Counted from the stretch's first letter, positions 27,593 to 36,825 are shown. The stretch is DNA of 64,000 bases from Fibrobacterota bacterium (GCA_023436205.1 JAEZKC010000117.1:62001-126000); one strand, 5' to 3'. A program made the numbers and translations. Notes: generated by a model not told the origin, from the sequence alone.

Positions 27593-30500
27593 TTATTTGA
27601 TGACGAACAGCTTTCTCTTGATAACTTCGTGACCGGTAGAATTGCCGGCAGTGTAGTCAACCGTAAAGAAAGCAACGTAGGTTCCGGTTCCCACGGAGCG
27701 CCCCTTGGCATTGTAACCGTTCCACTCCCAGGTAAGCTCAGTGGAAGCGGGATTGAGGCGGATAGCTTCTGTCTTGAGAACCACGTTACCCATGTTATCG
27801 AAAACCTCAACGGTTCCAGTAACGGTGACCTGCTCAGGATTCTTCACCTTGGGATCGATCTTGGAAACCATGGTCCCATTGCCGATCGTGTAAGGATTAG
27901 GACCGATTTTCACCGTGATCTGCACGTTGGCTTTGATCTGCAATGGAACGCGTCTGTTAGCAGGGTTAGCCTGTACATTACTGTTGACATCAGTTACCTG
28001 ACCAGTAACCTCAATGGAAACCGAGTCGTTCACCGCAGGATAACCGGTGGCCAGATTAAGATTCTGTACCAGATATGAATAAGTATAGGTACCTTCACCT
28101 GCATTGACATGGAAGTTCAGATACAACAGATCAGGTGTATAGGTAGTACCACCCTGAGCAATGATCACCTGCTTCAATACGCCATCCTTTGAGGGCTCGA
28201 CCAGGTTCTCACTGACTGTGATATCAAGAGTATCCATCAGCGAATTGCCGGCCTCATCAAGAAGACCAACCTTAAGCAGAGCTCCAACCAGAACAGGAGC
28301 AGCCTGATCAGCAACCGCAGCACTCTTCTCTTCGATGAAGCCCAGGAACTTGATTGCCACCTGCATCACGCCGTCAGTTTTGACTGTCAGGTTGCGGGCG
28401 AAAGCACCACTGAAATCCACATTAACTGTGGTAGAATCATCACCATAGCTAAGACGTGGCACCCCGAGAGAATCTGCCCTGTTACCGCTCCAGTTGAAGG
28501 ACATCTTCATTTCATCGATTCTCACCTTTTTATTGAAGGTAACAGTAGCACCCTCTACGATACCATCTGCGTTCTTATCAAAGTAGACGGCAGATTCAAT
28601 ATCGGGCGGGATCTGTCTAAGGCTGAGAGTTACAGGCCTGTTGTCCTCACGAACCCCGACACCGTTGTTGTCGACCACTGAACCTGCAACATTGAACTTA
28701 ATCTGGTCACCCTCTTGAGGTGCAAGATCACCCAGGTCTGCCAGTACCAGTTTATAGTACTCACCGTAAGCGACAGCACCCAAAATATTGAGCTGTACGA
28801 CTGAATCGGTTACAGCCTTGATCAGGGTAATTGAACTACCAACCAGAACAGTGGGATCCAGCAAAGGTTCTGAAGTGGTGATGATCAATGTATCATGTCC
28901 TGCACTGAGACGTTCCACTACCTGACCGGTGGCGATGATCGGTCCCACACTATCTTTAACATTAAAAGGGCTGGGTTCCAAAACCTGTCCAGGGACAAGC
29001 GGATCTGAGTGATAGGCAATACCCAGGTTCAAACCTGAACCGGAAAAGCCGGTGATTCCTTCAGGGAACGGATCAGGAAAATTGACCGTAATATGCTTGG
29101 GATTGTTAGGATCAAGAGTGATCAGCAGTCGTTCCACTTTTTTCCTGTACTCGTCGCCTGTTCTAGGCCACTGAAGCACGATGGAATCGGGCATGGTCTG
29201 ATCGGTAAGATCCTGCAGGTAATAGACTTCCAGTCTATCTACTCTACCAAAGCCGTTATCTGCGTATGCCACGCCATAATCAACGACCGACACTGCTTTA
29301 TGGAAGTATATTCCCTGTCTGGAGTTATATATGATAGATACATCCGCAACAGGTGTTACATTCAGGTACCCATCTTCCACATCCGTAGTACCCATAATCC
29401 AGATCTTGAGTTCTCCATTAACTAAAGAGAAAGTAGTCTGGGGGGTTGGTGCGTCTTCGGAGGAATAAATACTAATACCGGGAATAGTTGTAACCTCAAA
29501 TTGTGTGTTGCGTTCGGTAAGCAGAGTATCTCCGCGCATTGCTCTGATCACTACCGGCACACGAACTCCGGCATTTTCTTCGATAATCACATCAGGGTCA
29601 GGTGAAACACTTGCAGTATCACCATAGAAAATGAAGAAACGGTCCCTGGCTCGGCCAACTCTAAGTGCCCCAAGAGCTTTGGCACTATTAGAAGCAAGTG
29701 TTGCTTCCATATCGAAGATCTGTCCATACGTGCCAGAAGTTACAACTGCGGTGAATAATGCAACACCGGCAGAATCAGTCTTGGCTGTTTTTACACCTTC
29801 AATGTCTCCAATAGTTGGATGCAAACTCTCGATATTGACCGTAGCCTGGACATCAACAGGGTTATCATATTTATCCGTTACCTGAACTTCTACAGAATAT
29901 TTCTGTCCAGGTGCAATAGGTTGAGGCTGAGCATCATTCTTTGGACAATTTTTGAAATACAGCTTTTCAGGAGTACCGGGAAGGACCCTGATACCATCTG
30001 AGAGGCCGAGAAAAGAAAGCATCAGTTCGGGTTCAGGGTGAGCTTCTCCAGATGCCTTTACATATTCTGTGCCGGTTTTTGTAAAATAAACATCATAGGT
30101 CTGAGCGCCGGTTATACTGGAGACAGAAAAATCTTGTTGATCAGAGACGTTATAAAGAAATGCACCAGCTTGTATTAAAGATACTGATACCGGTTCGATT
30201 TTTTCATTATAAGGTACTTCAGCCCCGTTATTAAGTTTTATAGGTTGAATGAAAAGCTTCACCGGTTCACCGGCACGAACGGTGGTTATCTTGGTACCCG
30301 CGGCATTACGAACTTCAACCTTGAATATATAGTCGAGTTTTCTATAGGGTAAAAAACCGACATCAGAGGATATAGTCTGACCATTGGGACCATCACCCTC
30401 AACAACAATTTCAAAAAATCCATACTGCCAGGTAGAATCACTTCCTCTGCTAGGAATTGTAAAAGTTAAATCATTGCTTTCATCCATCTTCAGAGTTTTA

Positions 30501-32221
30501 CCAGTAATATCAACTGTTTGAATATCTGTAGCTACCAGTGGTACCATGGTAGAACCGAAGGCACTGTTGGTCTGAATCGGCATTCTCTGAATCCAGCGCA
30601 GGTATTTAATCCTGGGATTGGTCATTGACCCTGAGAGTTGATCTATACTGAATTGAACATTGGCGGTTGTTTCTTTAATGTTAACAACCATAAGAGGCTT
30701 AATTCTGATTAAATTAGGCTGTCTTGCACCGCTTGAAGGGATTGCGCCCAAGTCGGCCATGGAGCCATCTGAGTTGCGTATACCAGCTTCAGGCCACCCC
30801 TGATTCTTTATATATTTGGCAACCAGGGTGTCATCCCATTTGGGTACCAGAAAGTTGGGGGATGCAGTGTCTGTAGACTGAAACAGATCTTCAGTTTCCA
30901 GCCAGCGCATGTTTGCTGCTGCCGGCCAAGGGCCAGTTGTGCTAGAAATCAGTGCACCGGGATTTTTAATAAATTCCACAAACTGAGTAGTTGTCGTTCC
31001 ATCTGTACAATCGACCGTAAAAGTCTTTCCCTCTTTGGCAACATTACCATCTTGAATATCATTGGAAATGGTTACCTGAGAAACTCCTCCGAGTTCAAGA
31101 TTGCCACCAGTACACTGTATATAATACCCCTGTGTTCGGGACTTAGGAGCCTCCTTCTGAGTAGCATAAACACAGTGCTTTGTCCTTTGGATGAAGGATT
31201 TGGCATCCATCGCATGCCACGGATCTGTAAATTTTGTTGTACCTGGATACCCTGTACCCCAATAATATTTAGGGGAGCTATAGATATTGTTGAAAATGAG
31301 ATGCTGACCACCTGGTTTCCAGTGACCGGCAAATATTATGTAGTTATTCCAAAGAGTGTTATTATAAATTGCCAGTGGTGAGAGATAACCGTCTTTAAAC
31401 TGAAATGCACCACCAGGCTGATGATCTTTCCCAGGCAACCCGGAAATGGCAGTAAGTGTTGCAGTTGAATGGTAGTTGTTATAAATAAGGTTGTAACGTA
31501 CTGAGGAACCCAAGTCCCAAGTTGATTCGAAGAAAAATCCCCAAGAGTTGTCATGTATTTTGTTATACTCAAAGAGATGATTTCCAGTTTTGGCAAAACC
31601 GGACAGCGCTACAGCCTGATCGAGGTCTGAAGGGTTCTTGTTAGCGAACACACCACCGATGTTACGGTCTTTAACATTGAATCCAAAGTAGGCATTTCTC
31701 ACTTCACAGTTTCTTATCTGAGCATCTCCGGCAACAAACAGACAGATAGCAGAGTTACCATGGAATAATTCATCTTTACAATTCCAGATTCCCGGATATG
31801 CGAAGGGATATGCACCGCCGCCATCAACACAGATACCATCGATGGTAACACCACGCACACGCATGAGACGCAGGGCACCGTTCTGGTCGAAGTTGATCTT
31901 TGAAGACACCTGAGCTTCAGCACAGGTGGTCGGTCCCACATTAGCCCTGTCCTGCCACTTGATCACCGGCTTTGTACGACTGAGCGGGTTGATGGAGCGG
32001 ATAGTAATAAAATGTTTCGTACTGTCAATGGTAACCTGCTCATTGTACGTCTCGAAATCGGTGATTTCGATGACATCGTTTCGCTGGGCGGCATCGACAG
32101 CTGCCTGAATTGAGGAAAAGCTGGCATCAGGATCCGTTTTGGACACGGTGTAGGTTGCTGAGAAGGCTGCCTGAACCATCAGGCCCAGGATAACCAGCAC
32201 ACTTAATCGTTTTGCTAACAT
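27593..32221 (-). CDS. Large secreted beta-helix protein with Ig-like modules and FlgD-like tail
   Basis: A 1542-residue exported protein. The signal peptide is LSVLVILGLMVQAAFSA. Residues ~25-420 form a right-handed parallel beta-helix of the pectin-lyase-like type (YTVSKTDPDASFSSIQAAVD at the start, then many short N-rich rungs). The middle contains several beta-sandwich modules, including a Big-1/invasin-like one (YFKNCPKN onward, with EVQVTDKYDNPVD). The last ~85 residues form a FlgD-type Ig-like domain (VFDNMGNVVLKTE, WEWNGYNAKGRSVGTGTYV) ending RKLFVIK, closely parallel to the tail of the giant protein at 1.4 kb. Secretion and surface or matrix attachment are inferred. AAGGAG lies 11 bases before the ATG. 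Confidence 0.87.
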   Translation of the reverse strand: MLAKRLSVLVILGLMVQAAFSATYTVSKTDPDASFSSIQAAVDAAQRNDVIEITDFETYNEQVTIDSTKHFITIRSINPLSRTKPVIKWQDRANVGPTTCAEAQVSSKINFDQNGALRLMRVRGVTIDGICVDGGGAYPFAYPGIWNCKDELFHGNSAICLFVAGDAQIRNCEVRNAYFGFNVKDRNIGGVFANKNPSDLDQAVALSGFAKTGNHLFEYNKIHDNSWGFFFESTWDLGSSVRYNLIYNNYHSTATLTAISGLPGKDHQPGGAFQFKDGYLSPLAIYNNTLWNNYIIFAGHWKPGGQHLIFNNIYSSPKYYWGTGYPGTTKFTDPWHAMDAKSFIQRTKHCVYATQKEAPKSRTQGYYIQCTGGNLELGGVSQVTISNDIQDGNVAKEGKTFTVDCTDGTTTTQFVEFIKNPGALISSTTGPWPAAANMRWLETEDLFQSTDTASPNFLVPKWDDTLVAKYIKNQGWPEAGIRNSDGSMADLGAIPSSGARQPNLIRIKPLMVVNIKETTANVQFSIDQLSGSMTNPRIKYLRWIQRMPIQTNSAFGSTMVPLVATDIQTVDITGKTLKMDESNDLTFTIPSRGSDSTWQYGFFEIVVEGDGPNGQTISSDVGFLPYRKLDYIFKVEVRNAAGTKITTVRAGEPVKLFIQPIKLNNGAEVPYNEKIEPVSVSLIQAGAFLYNVSDQQDFSVSSITGAQTYDVYFTKTGTEYVKASGEAHPEPELMLSFLGLSDGIRVLPGTPEKLYFKNCPKNDAQPQPIAPGQKYSVEVQVTDKYDNPVDVQATVNIESLHPTIGDIEGVKTAKTDSAGVALFTAVVTSGTYGQIFDMEATLASNSAKALGALRVGRARDRFFIFYGDTASVSPDPDVIIEENAGVRVPVVIRAMRGDTLLTERNTQFEVTTIPGISIYSSEDAPTPQTTFSLVNGELKIWIMGTTDVEDGYLNVTPVADVSIIYNSRQGIYFHKAVSVVDYGVAYADNGFGRVDRLEVYYLQDLTDQTMPDSIVLQWPRTGDEYRKKVERLLITLDPNNPKHITVNFPDPFPEGITGFSGSGLNLGIAYHSDPLVPGQVLEPSPFNVKDSVGPIIATGQVVERLSAGHDTLIITTSEPLLDPTVLVGSSITLIKAVTDSVVQLNILGAVAYGEYYKLVLADLGDLAPQEGDQIKFNVAGSVVDNNGVGVREDNRPVTLSLRQIPPDIESAVYFDKNADGIVEGATVTFNKKVRIDEMKMSFNWSGNRADSLGVPRLSYGDDSTTVNVDFSGAFARNLTVKTDGVMQVAIKFLGFIEEKSAAVADQAAPVLVGALLKVGLLDEAGNSLMDTLDITVSENLVEPSKDGVLKQVIIAQGGTTYTPDLLYLNFHVNAGEGTYTYSYLVQNLNLATGYPAVNDSVSIEVTGQVTDVNSNVQANPANRRVPLQIKANVQITVKIGPNPYTIGNGTMVSKIDPKVKNPEQVTVTGTVEVFDNMGNVVLKTEAIRLNPASTELTWEWNGYNAKGRSVGTGTYVAFFTVDYTAGNSTGHEVIKRKLFVIK

Positions 32222-32307
32222 ATGCGTAGCCGCTCCTTGTTGAAGAGTGGTGGTTTGTGTTCTATTAGTATCAGGGCTGCGGAAAAGAGTTCATCATTAC
32301 TGCTACC

Positions 32308-32319
32308 CACTTAAAGTAT
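32308..32319. promoter_or_regulatory. Palindromic element CACTTAAAGTAT
   Basis: Centred about 92 bp ahead of the 1542-residue gene. It matches CACTTTAAGTAT at 8790-8801 except for the central A/T. Both sites precede FlgD-tailed surface protein genes. Confidence 0.3.
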
Positions 32320-32383
32320 CCGTACTGCTGAAACGCTTAAACTGCCCCTGTCCTGAAACCGAAAAGGCAAAATACTATATGAT

Positions 32384-32411
32384 AATATACATTTTTTCCG
32401 CTACAAAGCAA
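32384..32411 (-). promoter_or_regulatory. Candidate promoter of the 1542-residue gene
   Basis: On the minus strand TTGCTT (32406-32411), 16 bp, TATATT (32384-32389). This implies a leader of about 155 nt. Confidence 0.35.
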
Positions 32412-32560
32412 TCTCTGTTTGGATCACCGGGGGAAATACTGTATTCAAGAGCAGTACAGGGCAATTAGAGGGGAATTGTTGAATGATGATTGTTGATTGT
32501 TGATTGAAAAGAACCGGATACAGATTTGATGTCGGTACCTCCCGCCTTAGTAAAATGACC

Positions 32561-32599
32561 GTTCCGCTCACCCAGAGCGTAGGTCCGCCGGAGTCGAAG
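32561..32599 (+). repeat. 39-bp interspersed repeat, copy 1
   Basis: Begins GTTCCGCTCA and ends GAGTCGAAG. It is 35/39 identical to the copy at 32679-32717. The shared core GAGCGTAGGTCCGCCGGAG is strictly conserved. It resembles the GAGCGTAGTCGAAG-type short interspersed repeats known from many environmental bacterial genomes. Confidence 0.7.
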
Positions 32600-32678
32600 G
32601 GTAATCAAAAGAGAAGGCCCGACTTCGCGACTGCACGACCTCACGATTATGAATCGGGACTTGATTGGATGCCGCCTC

Positions 32679-32717
32679 GTTCCGTTCATACTGAGCGTAG
32701 GTCCGCCGGAGTCGAAG
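32679..32717 (+). repeat. 39-bp interspersed repeat, copy 2
   Basis: The second copy in direct orientation, 118 bp after the first. The four differences all fall in positions 7-14. Confidence 0.7.
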
Positions 32718-32855
32718 TATATTCTTGCTAACGGCGAAGACGCCTCACAGGTCACAGGTTTTATCTCCCGCTCTGGAGTTCTATCGAAGATAAGCATCAG
32801 AGTTTATCGAACACGAGCTTGAAAAAAAACAACTGGTGGAGTTTTTTATATTTTA

Positions 32856-32900
32856 CCCTCACCCCGGCCGCTGGCCACCCCTCCCCCTCAGGGATGAGGG
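32856..32900. repeat. GC-rich imperfect palindrome
   Basis: CCCTCA (32856-32861) and TGAGGG (32895-32900) bound a C-rich segment with an internal GGCCGCTGGCC hairpin. It has the look of a mobile palindromic intergenic repeat. Confidence 0.4.
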
Positions 32901-33054
32901 ACATTCTCGAGACGGTAATCTGGTGCGAGGTATAAATGGCGAGTAGGAAATGCTGATTGAAAAATGCCGCCCCGCTCCGCTCTGCCCTACCGGTCATTTG
33001 ACTCTACATAGGAAGCTTAGTATGTCTGAAATGGAATGACTATATGAATATCAT

Positions 33055-33351
33055 TCATTCTTCATTCCTGCTAATCAGACTATCGTAAGCATCCAGAAAG
33101 CCGCCCTGGGGGCCGATGTAGATGAGTTCGTTCATGATGTTTCGGAAGGCCAGGCCGAAGGAGGAGCGGGTTTCATCATATACTATTATATATTCGTCTT
33201 TTTTGAATACCGACCAGAGCTTGAGAGTTCGCCCGCTCATGTCCTCAAAATTCTGCTCATGAGGTGAAATGAGGAACGATTCAATATCTTTTCTGATCGC
33301 GCTTGCTTGCAGTTCTTTTTTTATGAGCTGGGAAAGAGATTCGGGGGTCAT
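33055..33351 (-). CDS. Small hypothetical protein next to the T6SS genes
   Basis: A 98-residue protein from ATG 33351, which has AGGAG five bases ahead; the frame is open to 33426 but that extension has no ribosome-binding site. It has no signal peptide or transmembrane segment. Features are an N-terminal helix (LSQLIKKELQASAI), then a beta-rich part with LWSVFKKDEYIIVYDE and GPQGGFLDAYDSL. I do not recognise the family. It is divergent from tssE with a 178-bp spacer, so a link to the type VI genes is possible but unproven. Confidence 0.65.
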   Translation of the reverse strand: MTPESLSQLIKKELQASAIRKDIESFLISPHEQNFEDMSGRTLKLWSVFKKDEYIIVYDETRSSFGLAFRNIMNELIYIGPQGGFLDAYDSLISRNEE

Positions 33352-33529
33352 GGTAACTCCTTGAGAAAGGGTGTAGGAGGAAAATAAGAAAAGGAGAGGA
33401 AAAGAGGAAATTCTAAGTACTGTCAAACCAGAACCATCTTTTCCTTTCCCCTCTGCCCGGCAAACAATTATTATTACTCTATCTCTCTCCTATTAATTCT
33501 CCCGAAAAACTCAATTCCAGGACTAGCGC

Positions 33530-33931
33530 ATGAACTGCGGCCTTTTCGAAAGTGTCACAGGTCATTTTCTGGATGGAACGCCTCTTAAAACAAGAGGCGC
33601 AGAATCGCTGCTCCATTCCATTTGCGACAATCTCAACCGAACTTTTAACAGCCGCATCTCTCTTTCACTCGGTGAGCAGGGTTTCGATATTCCAGATCTG
33701 GCAGCCTCCCTTCCGGAAAACAGCAGCGCCGTTGCAGATGCCATGGTTGACGTAATCAAAAAGTACGAACCCAGACTGGAATCGGTAGAAGTTGAGTGCA
33801 ACCCTTCTGATCAACAGAAGAGAGCATTCATTATCACTGCCAGAATCAACTTTCAAAAAATCAATCTCATTACCCGTTTTCTTCCCGGTGGAAAGTCCTT
33901 CACATCACCATACATCAGAGAGGACCAATGA
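33530..33931 (+). CDS. tssE: Type VI secretion baseplate subunit TssE (gp25-like)
   Basis: A 133-residue gp25-like protein that, in T6SS, joins the baseplate wedge to the contractile sheath. The N-terminal GLFESVTG-like segment and the conserved YEPRLESVEVE block (the EPR motif of gp25-like proteins) are visible. Length matches TssE. AGGA lies seven bases before the ATG. Its stop overlaps tssF by 4 bp. It is the first gene of a three-gene plus-strand group in a minus-strand area. No sheath (tssB/C), Hcp, VgrG, TssK, ClpV or membrane-complex gene is in the window. Confidence 0.85.
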   Translation: MNCGLFESVTGHFLDGTPLKTRGAESLLHSICDNLNRTFNSRISLSLGEQGFDIPDLAASLPENSSAVADAMVDVIKKYEPRLESVEVECNPSDQQKRAFIITARINFQKINLITRFLPGGKSFTSPYIREDQ

Positions 33932-35628
33932 GAGACAGCTATTTTGAGGAGGAGCTAAGCTATCTGCACGAAGCGGGAAAACGTTTTGCCCAGGCATATC
34001 CCGACAGAGCCTCGTTTCTCAACCTGGAATCAGTTAAAGACAAAGATCCCACGGTTGAGCGACTTCTTGAGGGGTTTGCATTCCTGACCAGCCGCATTCA
34101 TCAGAGACTTGATGACGGAGTACCGGAAATCAGCGAAGGGCTGATGCAGCTTCTCTGCCCGGAATTCCTGCGCCCGCTGCCATCAATGTGCATCATGGAA
34201 TTTCGCCCCCGCAAGGGAATGCTTCAAAACTCCTATATAATAAATAATGGAACTGAGGTTCTGGGAGTTGCGGATACCAAATCTCCGGTAGTGTGCCGGT
34301 TTTCTCTTGAACAGAGTGTAAAAGTAAACCCGATAGCCATAACTAAAGTTTCAAATACTCAAAGCGGATCAGGCACAAAACTCTTTATTGAACTTCAGCT
34401 TGATCCGGGAATTCAGTCTGGTGAACTTGACATATCACCGCTGCGTTTTTTCTTGGGTGGGGACCTGTTCCGAGCGATTGCTCTTCGAGAGCTCCTTTTA
34501 GAACACATGACCGGCTGCTCGATAAGAGCCGGCAACAGCTGTGTTCAGCTCGATCCGAAAGAGGCGATCCGATCAGCTGGTTTTGACCATTATGGCGAGC
34601 ATCACCCCTTTTGCCTGATAAGGGACTATTTCGCATTTCCGGAAAAGTTTCTCTTTCTGGATTTTTTCGGTCTTGATTCAAAAGCAGTTTCAGATTCAAA
34701 CTCAAGCACTCTTTGTATTGATATCCTGCTGGATTCGATGCTGCCTCCCAAACATAGTCTTTCACAGGATCATTTCAAGCTTCACTGTGTTCCTGCCATA
34801 AACATCTTCAGAAAGGATACTGAACCCGTTACTGTTACCGGGCAGATGAGAGAATACCCTCTTTATACTGACATCTCCGCTCCGGAATCTTTTCATCTGT
34901 ACAGTATAACCCAGGTAATCGGAATAAACAACCGAACAGGAGCAAAAACAATTTATCCCCCATTCACCAGTTTTGATGGTAACAGCGAGCGCTTTTACAC
35001 CCTGCGCAGATCACCTGATGACAAGCAACGAATGTACATTTCCATGGGAGGACGGCAACTTAACGAAACAGAGCTAATTGAAGAAAACCTGCATATTGCA
35101 GCCTTCCAGACCAATGGGGATGTGCCAAGAATGCTGTTGTCTGAAAATTGCATCAATAAACCATCAAGCGGTTTTCCAGATTATATATCGTTTGCAAATA
35201 TTACCCGACCCACTTCACCTTTACATCCCTGCAGAGAAGCTGTTCTCTCATGGATTCTGATATCACATCTCTTCGGCTCCATCACCGGTGTGACTGATGC
35301 CGAACAACTCAGGCGAATGCTAGACCTTTATGACTGGACAGAACAGAAGAGGGGATCACAAAAGACCAGGGCCATACAGTCTCTCAAATTGGTTCCAATT
35401 CAAGAGATAAAGGCAAACTCAATCATGCGTGGAATTGAGTTGCATCTGGAAATTGAGGAGAGCGGATTTCAGGGTGATGGGGATCTTCATTTTTTCGGCA
35501 CCTTGCTTTTAGAATGCCTGGGCAGCATGGTTTCCATAAATACCTCGTTTAGATTGACAATACATCTTATACCCAGTGGAAAGTGCATGAGATGGCAAAG
35601 CAGAAGCGGCACCCGGACGATGCTCTGA
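33928..35628 (+). CDS. tssF: Type VI secretion baseplate subunit TssF
   Basis: A 566-residue TssF (VasA/ImpG family), the wedge protein of the T6SS baseplate. The N-terminal signature DSYFEEELSYLHEAGKRFA and the block LLEGFAFLTSRIHQRLDD are diagnostic. A C-terminal SGKCMRWQSRSGTRTML corresponds to the conserved W-x-x-R-x-G end, so the protein is full-length, slightly shorter than the usual ~590-620. It overlaps tssE by 4 bp and tssG by about 37 bp, indicating tight cotranslation. Confidence 0.92.
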   Translation: MRDSYFEEELSYLHEAGKRFAQAYPDRASFLNLESVKDKDPTVERLLEGFAFLTSRIHQRLDDGVPEISEGLMQLLCPEFLRPLPSMCIMEFRPRKGMLQNSYIINNGTEVLGVADTKSPVVCRFSLEQSVKVNPIAITKVSNTQSGSGTKLFIELQLDPGIQSGELDISPLRFFLGGDLFRAIALRELLLEHMTGCSIRAGNSCVQLDPKEAIRSAGFDHYGEHHPFCLIRDYFAFPEKFLFLDFFGLDSKAVSDSNSSTLCIDILLDSMLPPKHSLSQDHFKLHCVPAINIFRKDTEPVTVTGQMREYPLYTDISAPESFHLYSITQVIGINNRTGAKTIYPPFTSFDGNSERFYTLRRSPDDKQRMYISMGGRQLNETELIEENLHIAAFQTNGDVPRMLLSENCINKPSSGFPDYISFANITRPTSPLHPCREAVLSWILISHLFGSITGVTDAEQLRRMLDLYDWTEQKRGSQKTRAIQSLKLVPIQEIKANSIMRGIELHLEIEESGFQGDGDLHFFGTLLLECLGSMVSINTSFRLTIHLIPSGKCMRWQSRSGTRTML

Positions 35629-36533
35629 ATCAATTTATTCAGAATATAGCACATTTTGATTTCGCCCAGCTTTATGCAGTTCTGTCTGAGACTGCCGGTG
35701 CACACACTATTGAATTCATCTCGCACAACGCTCTAAGCTTCCCGCCCAGCGATGTATCGCTCGCCAAAATTGATAACAAGCAGATATATCTCAGATCCTG
35801 TGTGATGAACGTAACCGGTCCCTCGTCCCCGCTTCCCCTGTATTTCAATGACTATATCTGTCGCAATTTGAAAGGTTCAGACAGCTTGGAGACTTTTCTC
35901 TCCATTTTCTGTAACCGATTATCCACTCTTTATTACAAATCGATAATAAACTGCAAACCCTCAGCAGAAACGGAAAGCCGATTTGTCCGGATTCTCACAA
36001 ACCTGCTTGACCGAAATGTCAAGCAGGACCATCTACAGACACTTCTGAGCAGCATGTCGGTTATAGCGGGTAAATGCAGGAGTTCCAGAAATCTGAAAAT
36101 TCTTCTTCATAACTTTTTCAGGAAACCAATGGCTATTGAAGTGCAAGAGAATATCGGCAGATGGATACGTGTTGAGAACCGCTTACCTCTCGGCAGAGGT
36201 GCAGGTTTCCAAGGTACATCTGTTTTGGGTTCAAGAGTTTACGACCGCACAACCGGTTTCCGAATATTTTTGGAGCCCGCAGAGCTTGATCTCTTTCTCG
36301 ATCTTCTACCCGGAACTAATATCCAAAAAGATCTTCACCGGTTAGTGAAAATATTTGTGAGCGCACCGCTTCTTTGCGAAGTTGAAGTCCGCATCAGAAA
36401 ATCGCTGTTTTACAAGGTAAAACTGGGGAGTAGAGAAATGAGACTTGGACAGAGCTGTATTCTTGGAGCTGGAAGCAAGGAGGAAATACACAGATTGAGA
36501 TATGAGATGGATCTGTTGCAGGAAGCTGAGTAG
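35592..36533 (+). CDS. tssG: Type VI secretion baseplate subunit TssG
   Basis: About 313 residues (an ATG nine bases upstream at 35583 is also possible). It belongs to the TssG (VasB/ImpH) family, which binds TssF two-to-one in the baseplate wedge. Recognisable features are the N-terminal HFDFAQLYAVL region, LPLYFNDYICRN, and LGRGAGFQGTSVLGSRVYDR, the conserved glycine-rich block near residue 210. The start lies inside the tssF end. The group stops here: HU is convergent 28 bp further on. Confidence 0.88.
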   Translation: MAKQKRHPDDALNQFIQNIAHFDFAQLYAVLSETAGAHTIEFISHNALSFPPSDVSLAKIDNKQIYLRSCVMNVTGPSSPLPLYFNDYICRNLKGSDSLETFLSIFCNRLSTLYYKSIINCKPSAETESRFVRILTNLLDRNVKQDHLQTLLSSMSVIAGKCRSSRNLKILLHNFFRKPMAIEVQENIGRWIRVENRLPLGRGAGFQGTSVLGSRVYDRTTGFRIFLEPAELDLFLDLLPGTNIQKDLHRLVKIFVSAPLLCEVEVRIRKSLFYKVKLGSREMRLGQSCILGAGSKEEIHRLRYEMDLLQEAE

Positions 36534-36554
36534 GAGGCCTGACAACCAGGCCCC
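36534..36554. terminator. Shared hairpin between tssG and hup
   Basis: GAGGCCTG (36534-36541) pairs with CAGGCCCC (36547-36554) with one wobble and a 5-nt loop. It lies between two convergent stops. No T-tract follows on either strand, so its strength as a terminator is doubtful. Confidence 0.4.
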
Positions 36555-36561
36555 CCGAGAA

Positions 36562-36825
36562 TCAGACAGCGTCCTTGAAAGCCTTGCCCGGCTTGAAGCG
36601 AACAGTTTTTGATGCTTCGATTCTGATTTCTTCACCAGTCTGAGGATTGCGGCCGGTACGGGCTGCACGTTCGGAGACCTGGAAGGAACCGAATCCGATA
36701 ATGTTTACTCCATCCTTGACATTTGCCTTAATAGTATCAAGAACCACATTCACAGCTTTTTCTGCATTAGCCTTGCTTTCGCCCAACTGCTCAGCAACGG
36801 CATCAATGAGTTCACCTTTATTCAT
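36562..36825 (-). CDS. hup: HU-family DNA-binding protein
   Basis: An 87-residue nucleoid protein. It has the dimer-forming N-terminus MNKGELIDAVAEQLG, the GFGSFQVSERAARTGRNPQT block with the beta-arm (RNPQTGEEI), and the C-terminal FKPGKAFKDAV. The arm proline and flanking Arg residues needed to bend DNA are present. AAGGGGG precedes the ATG. It is a single gene with its own promoter. Confidence 0.96.
   Translation of the reverse strand: MNKGELIDAVAEQLGESKANAEKAVNVVLDTIKANVKDGVNIIGFGSFQVSERAARTGRNPQTGEEIRIEASKTVRFKPGKAFKDAV

Larger units (their letters stand above)
32222..33054. other. Non-coding, repeat-bearing intergenic region
   Basis: An 833-bp stretch with no credible gene. It holds an upstream regulatory zone for the 1542-residue gene (32222-32411), a run of TGATTGT-like repeats (about 32477-32505), two copies of a 39-bp repeat, and a GC-rich imperfect palindrome. 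Small frames here overlap repeats and lack ribosome-binding sites. Confidence 0.6.

Noticed and set aside
32465..32997. Minus-strand frames of 110 and 66 residues in the repeat region
   Set aside because: They run through interspersed repeats, start poorly, and show no recognisable protein.
35583..35628. Frameshift between tssF and tssG
   Set aside because: tssF ends with the expected W-x-x-R-x-G motif and tssG has its own start; the overlap is normal gene packing.
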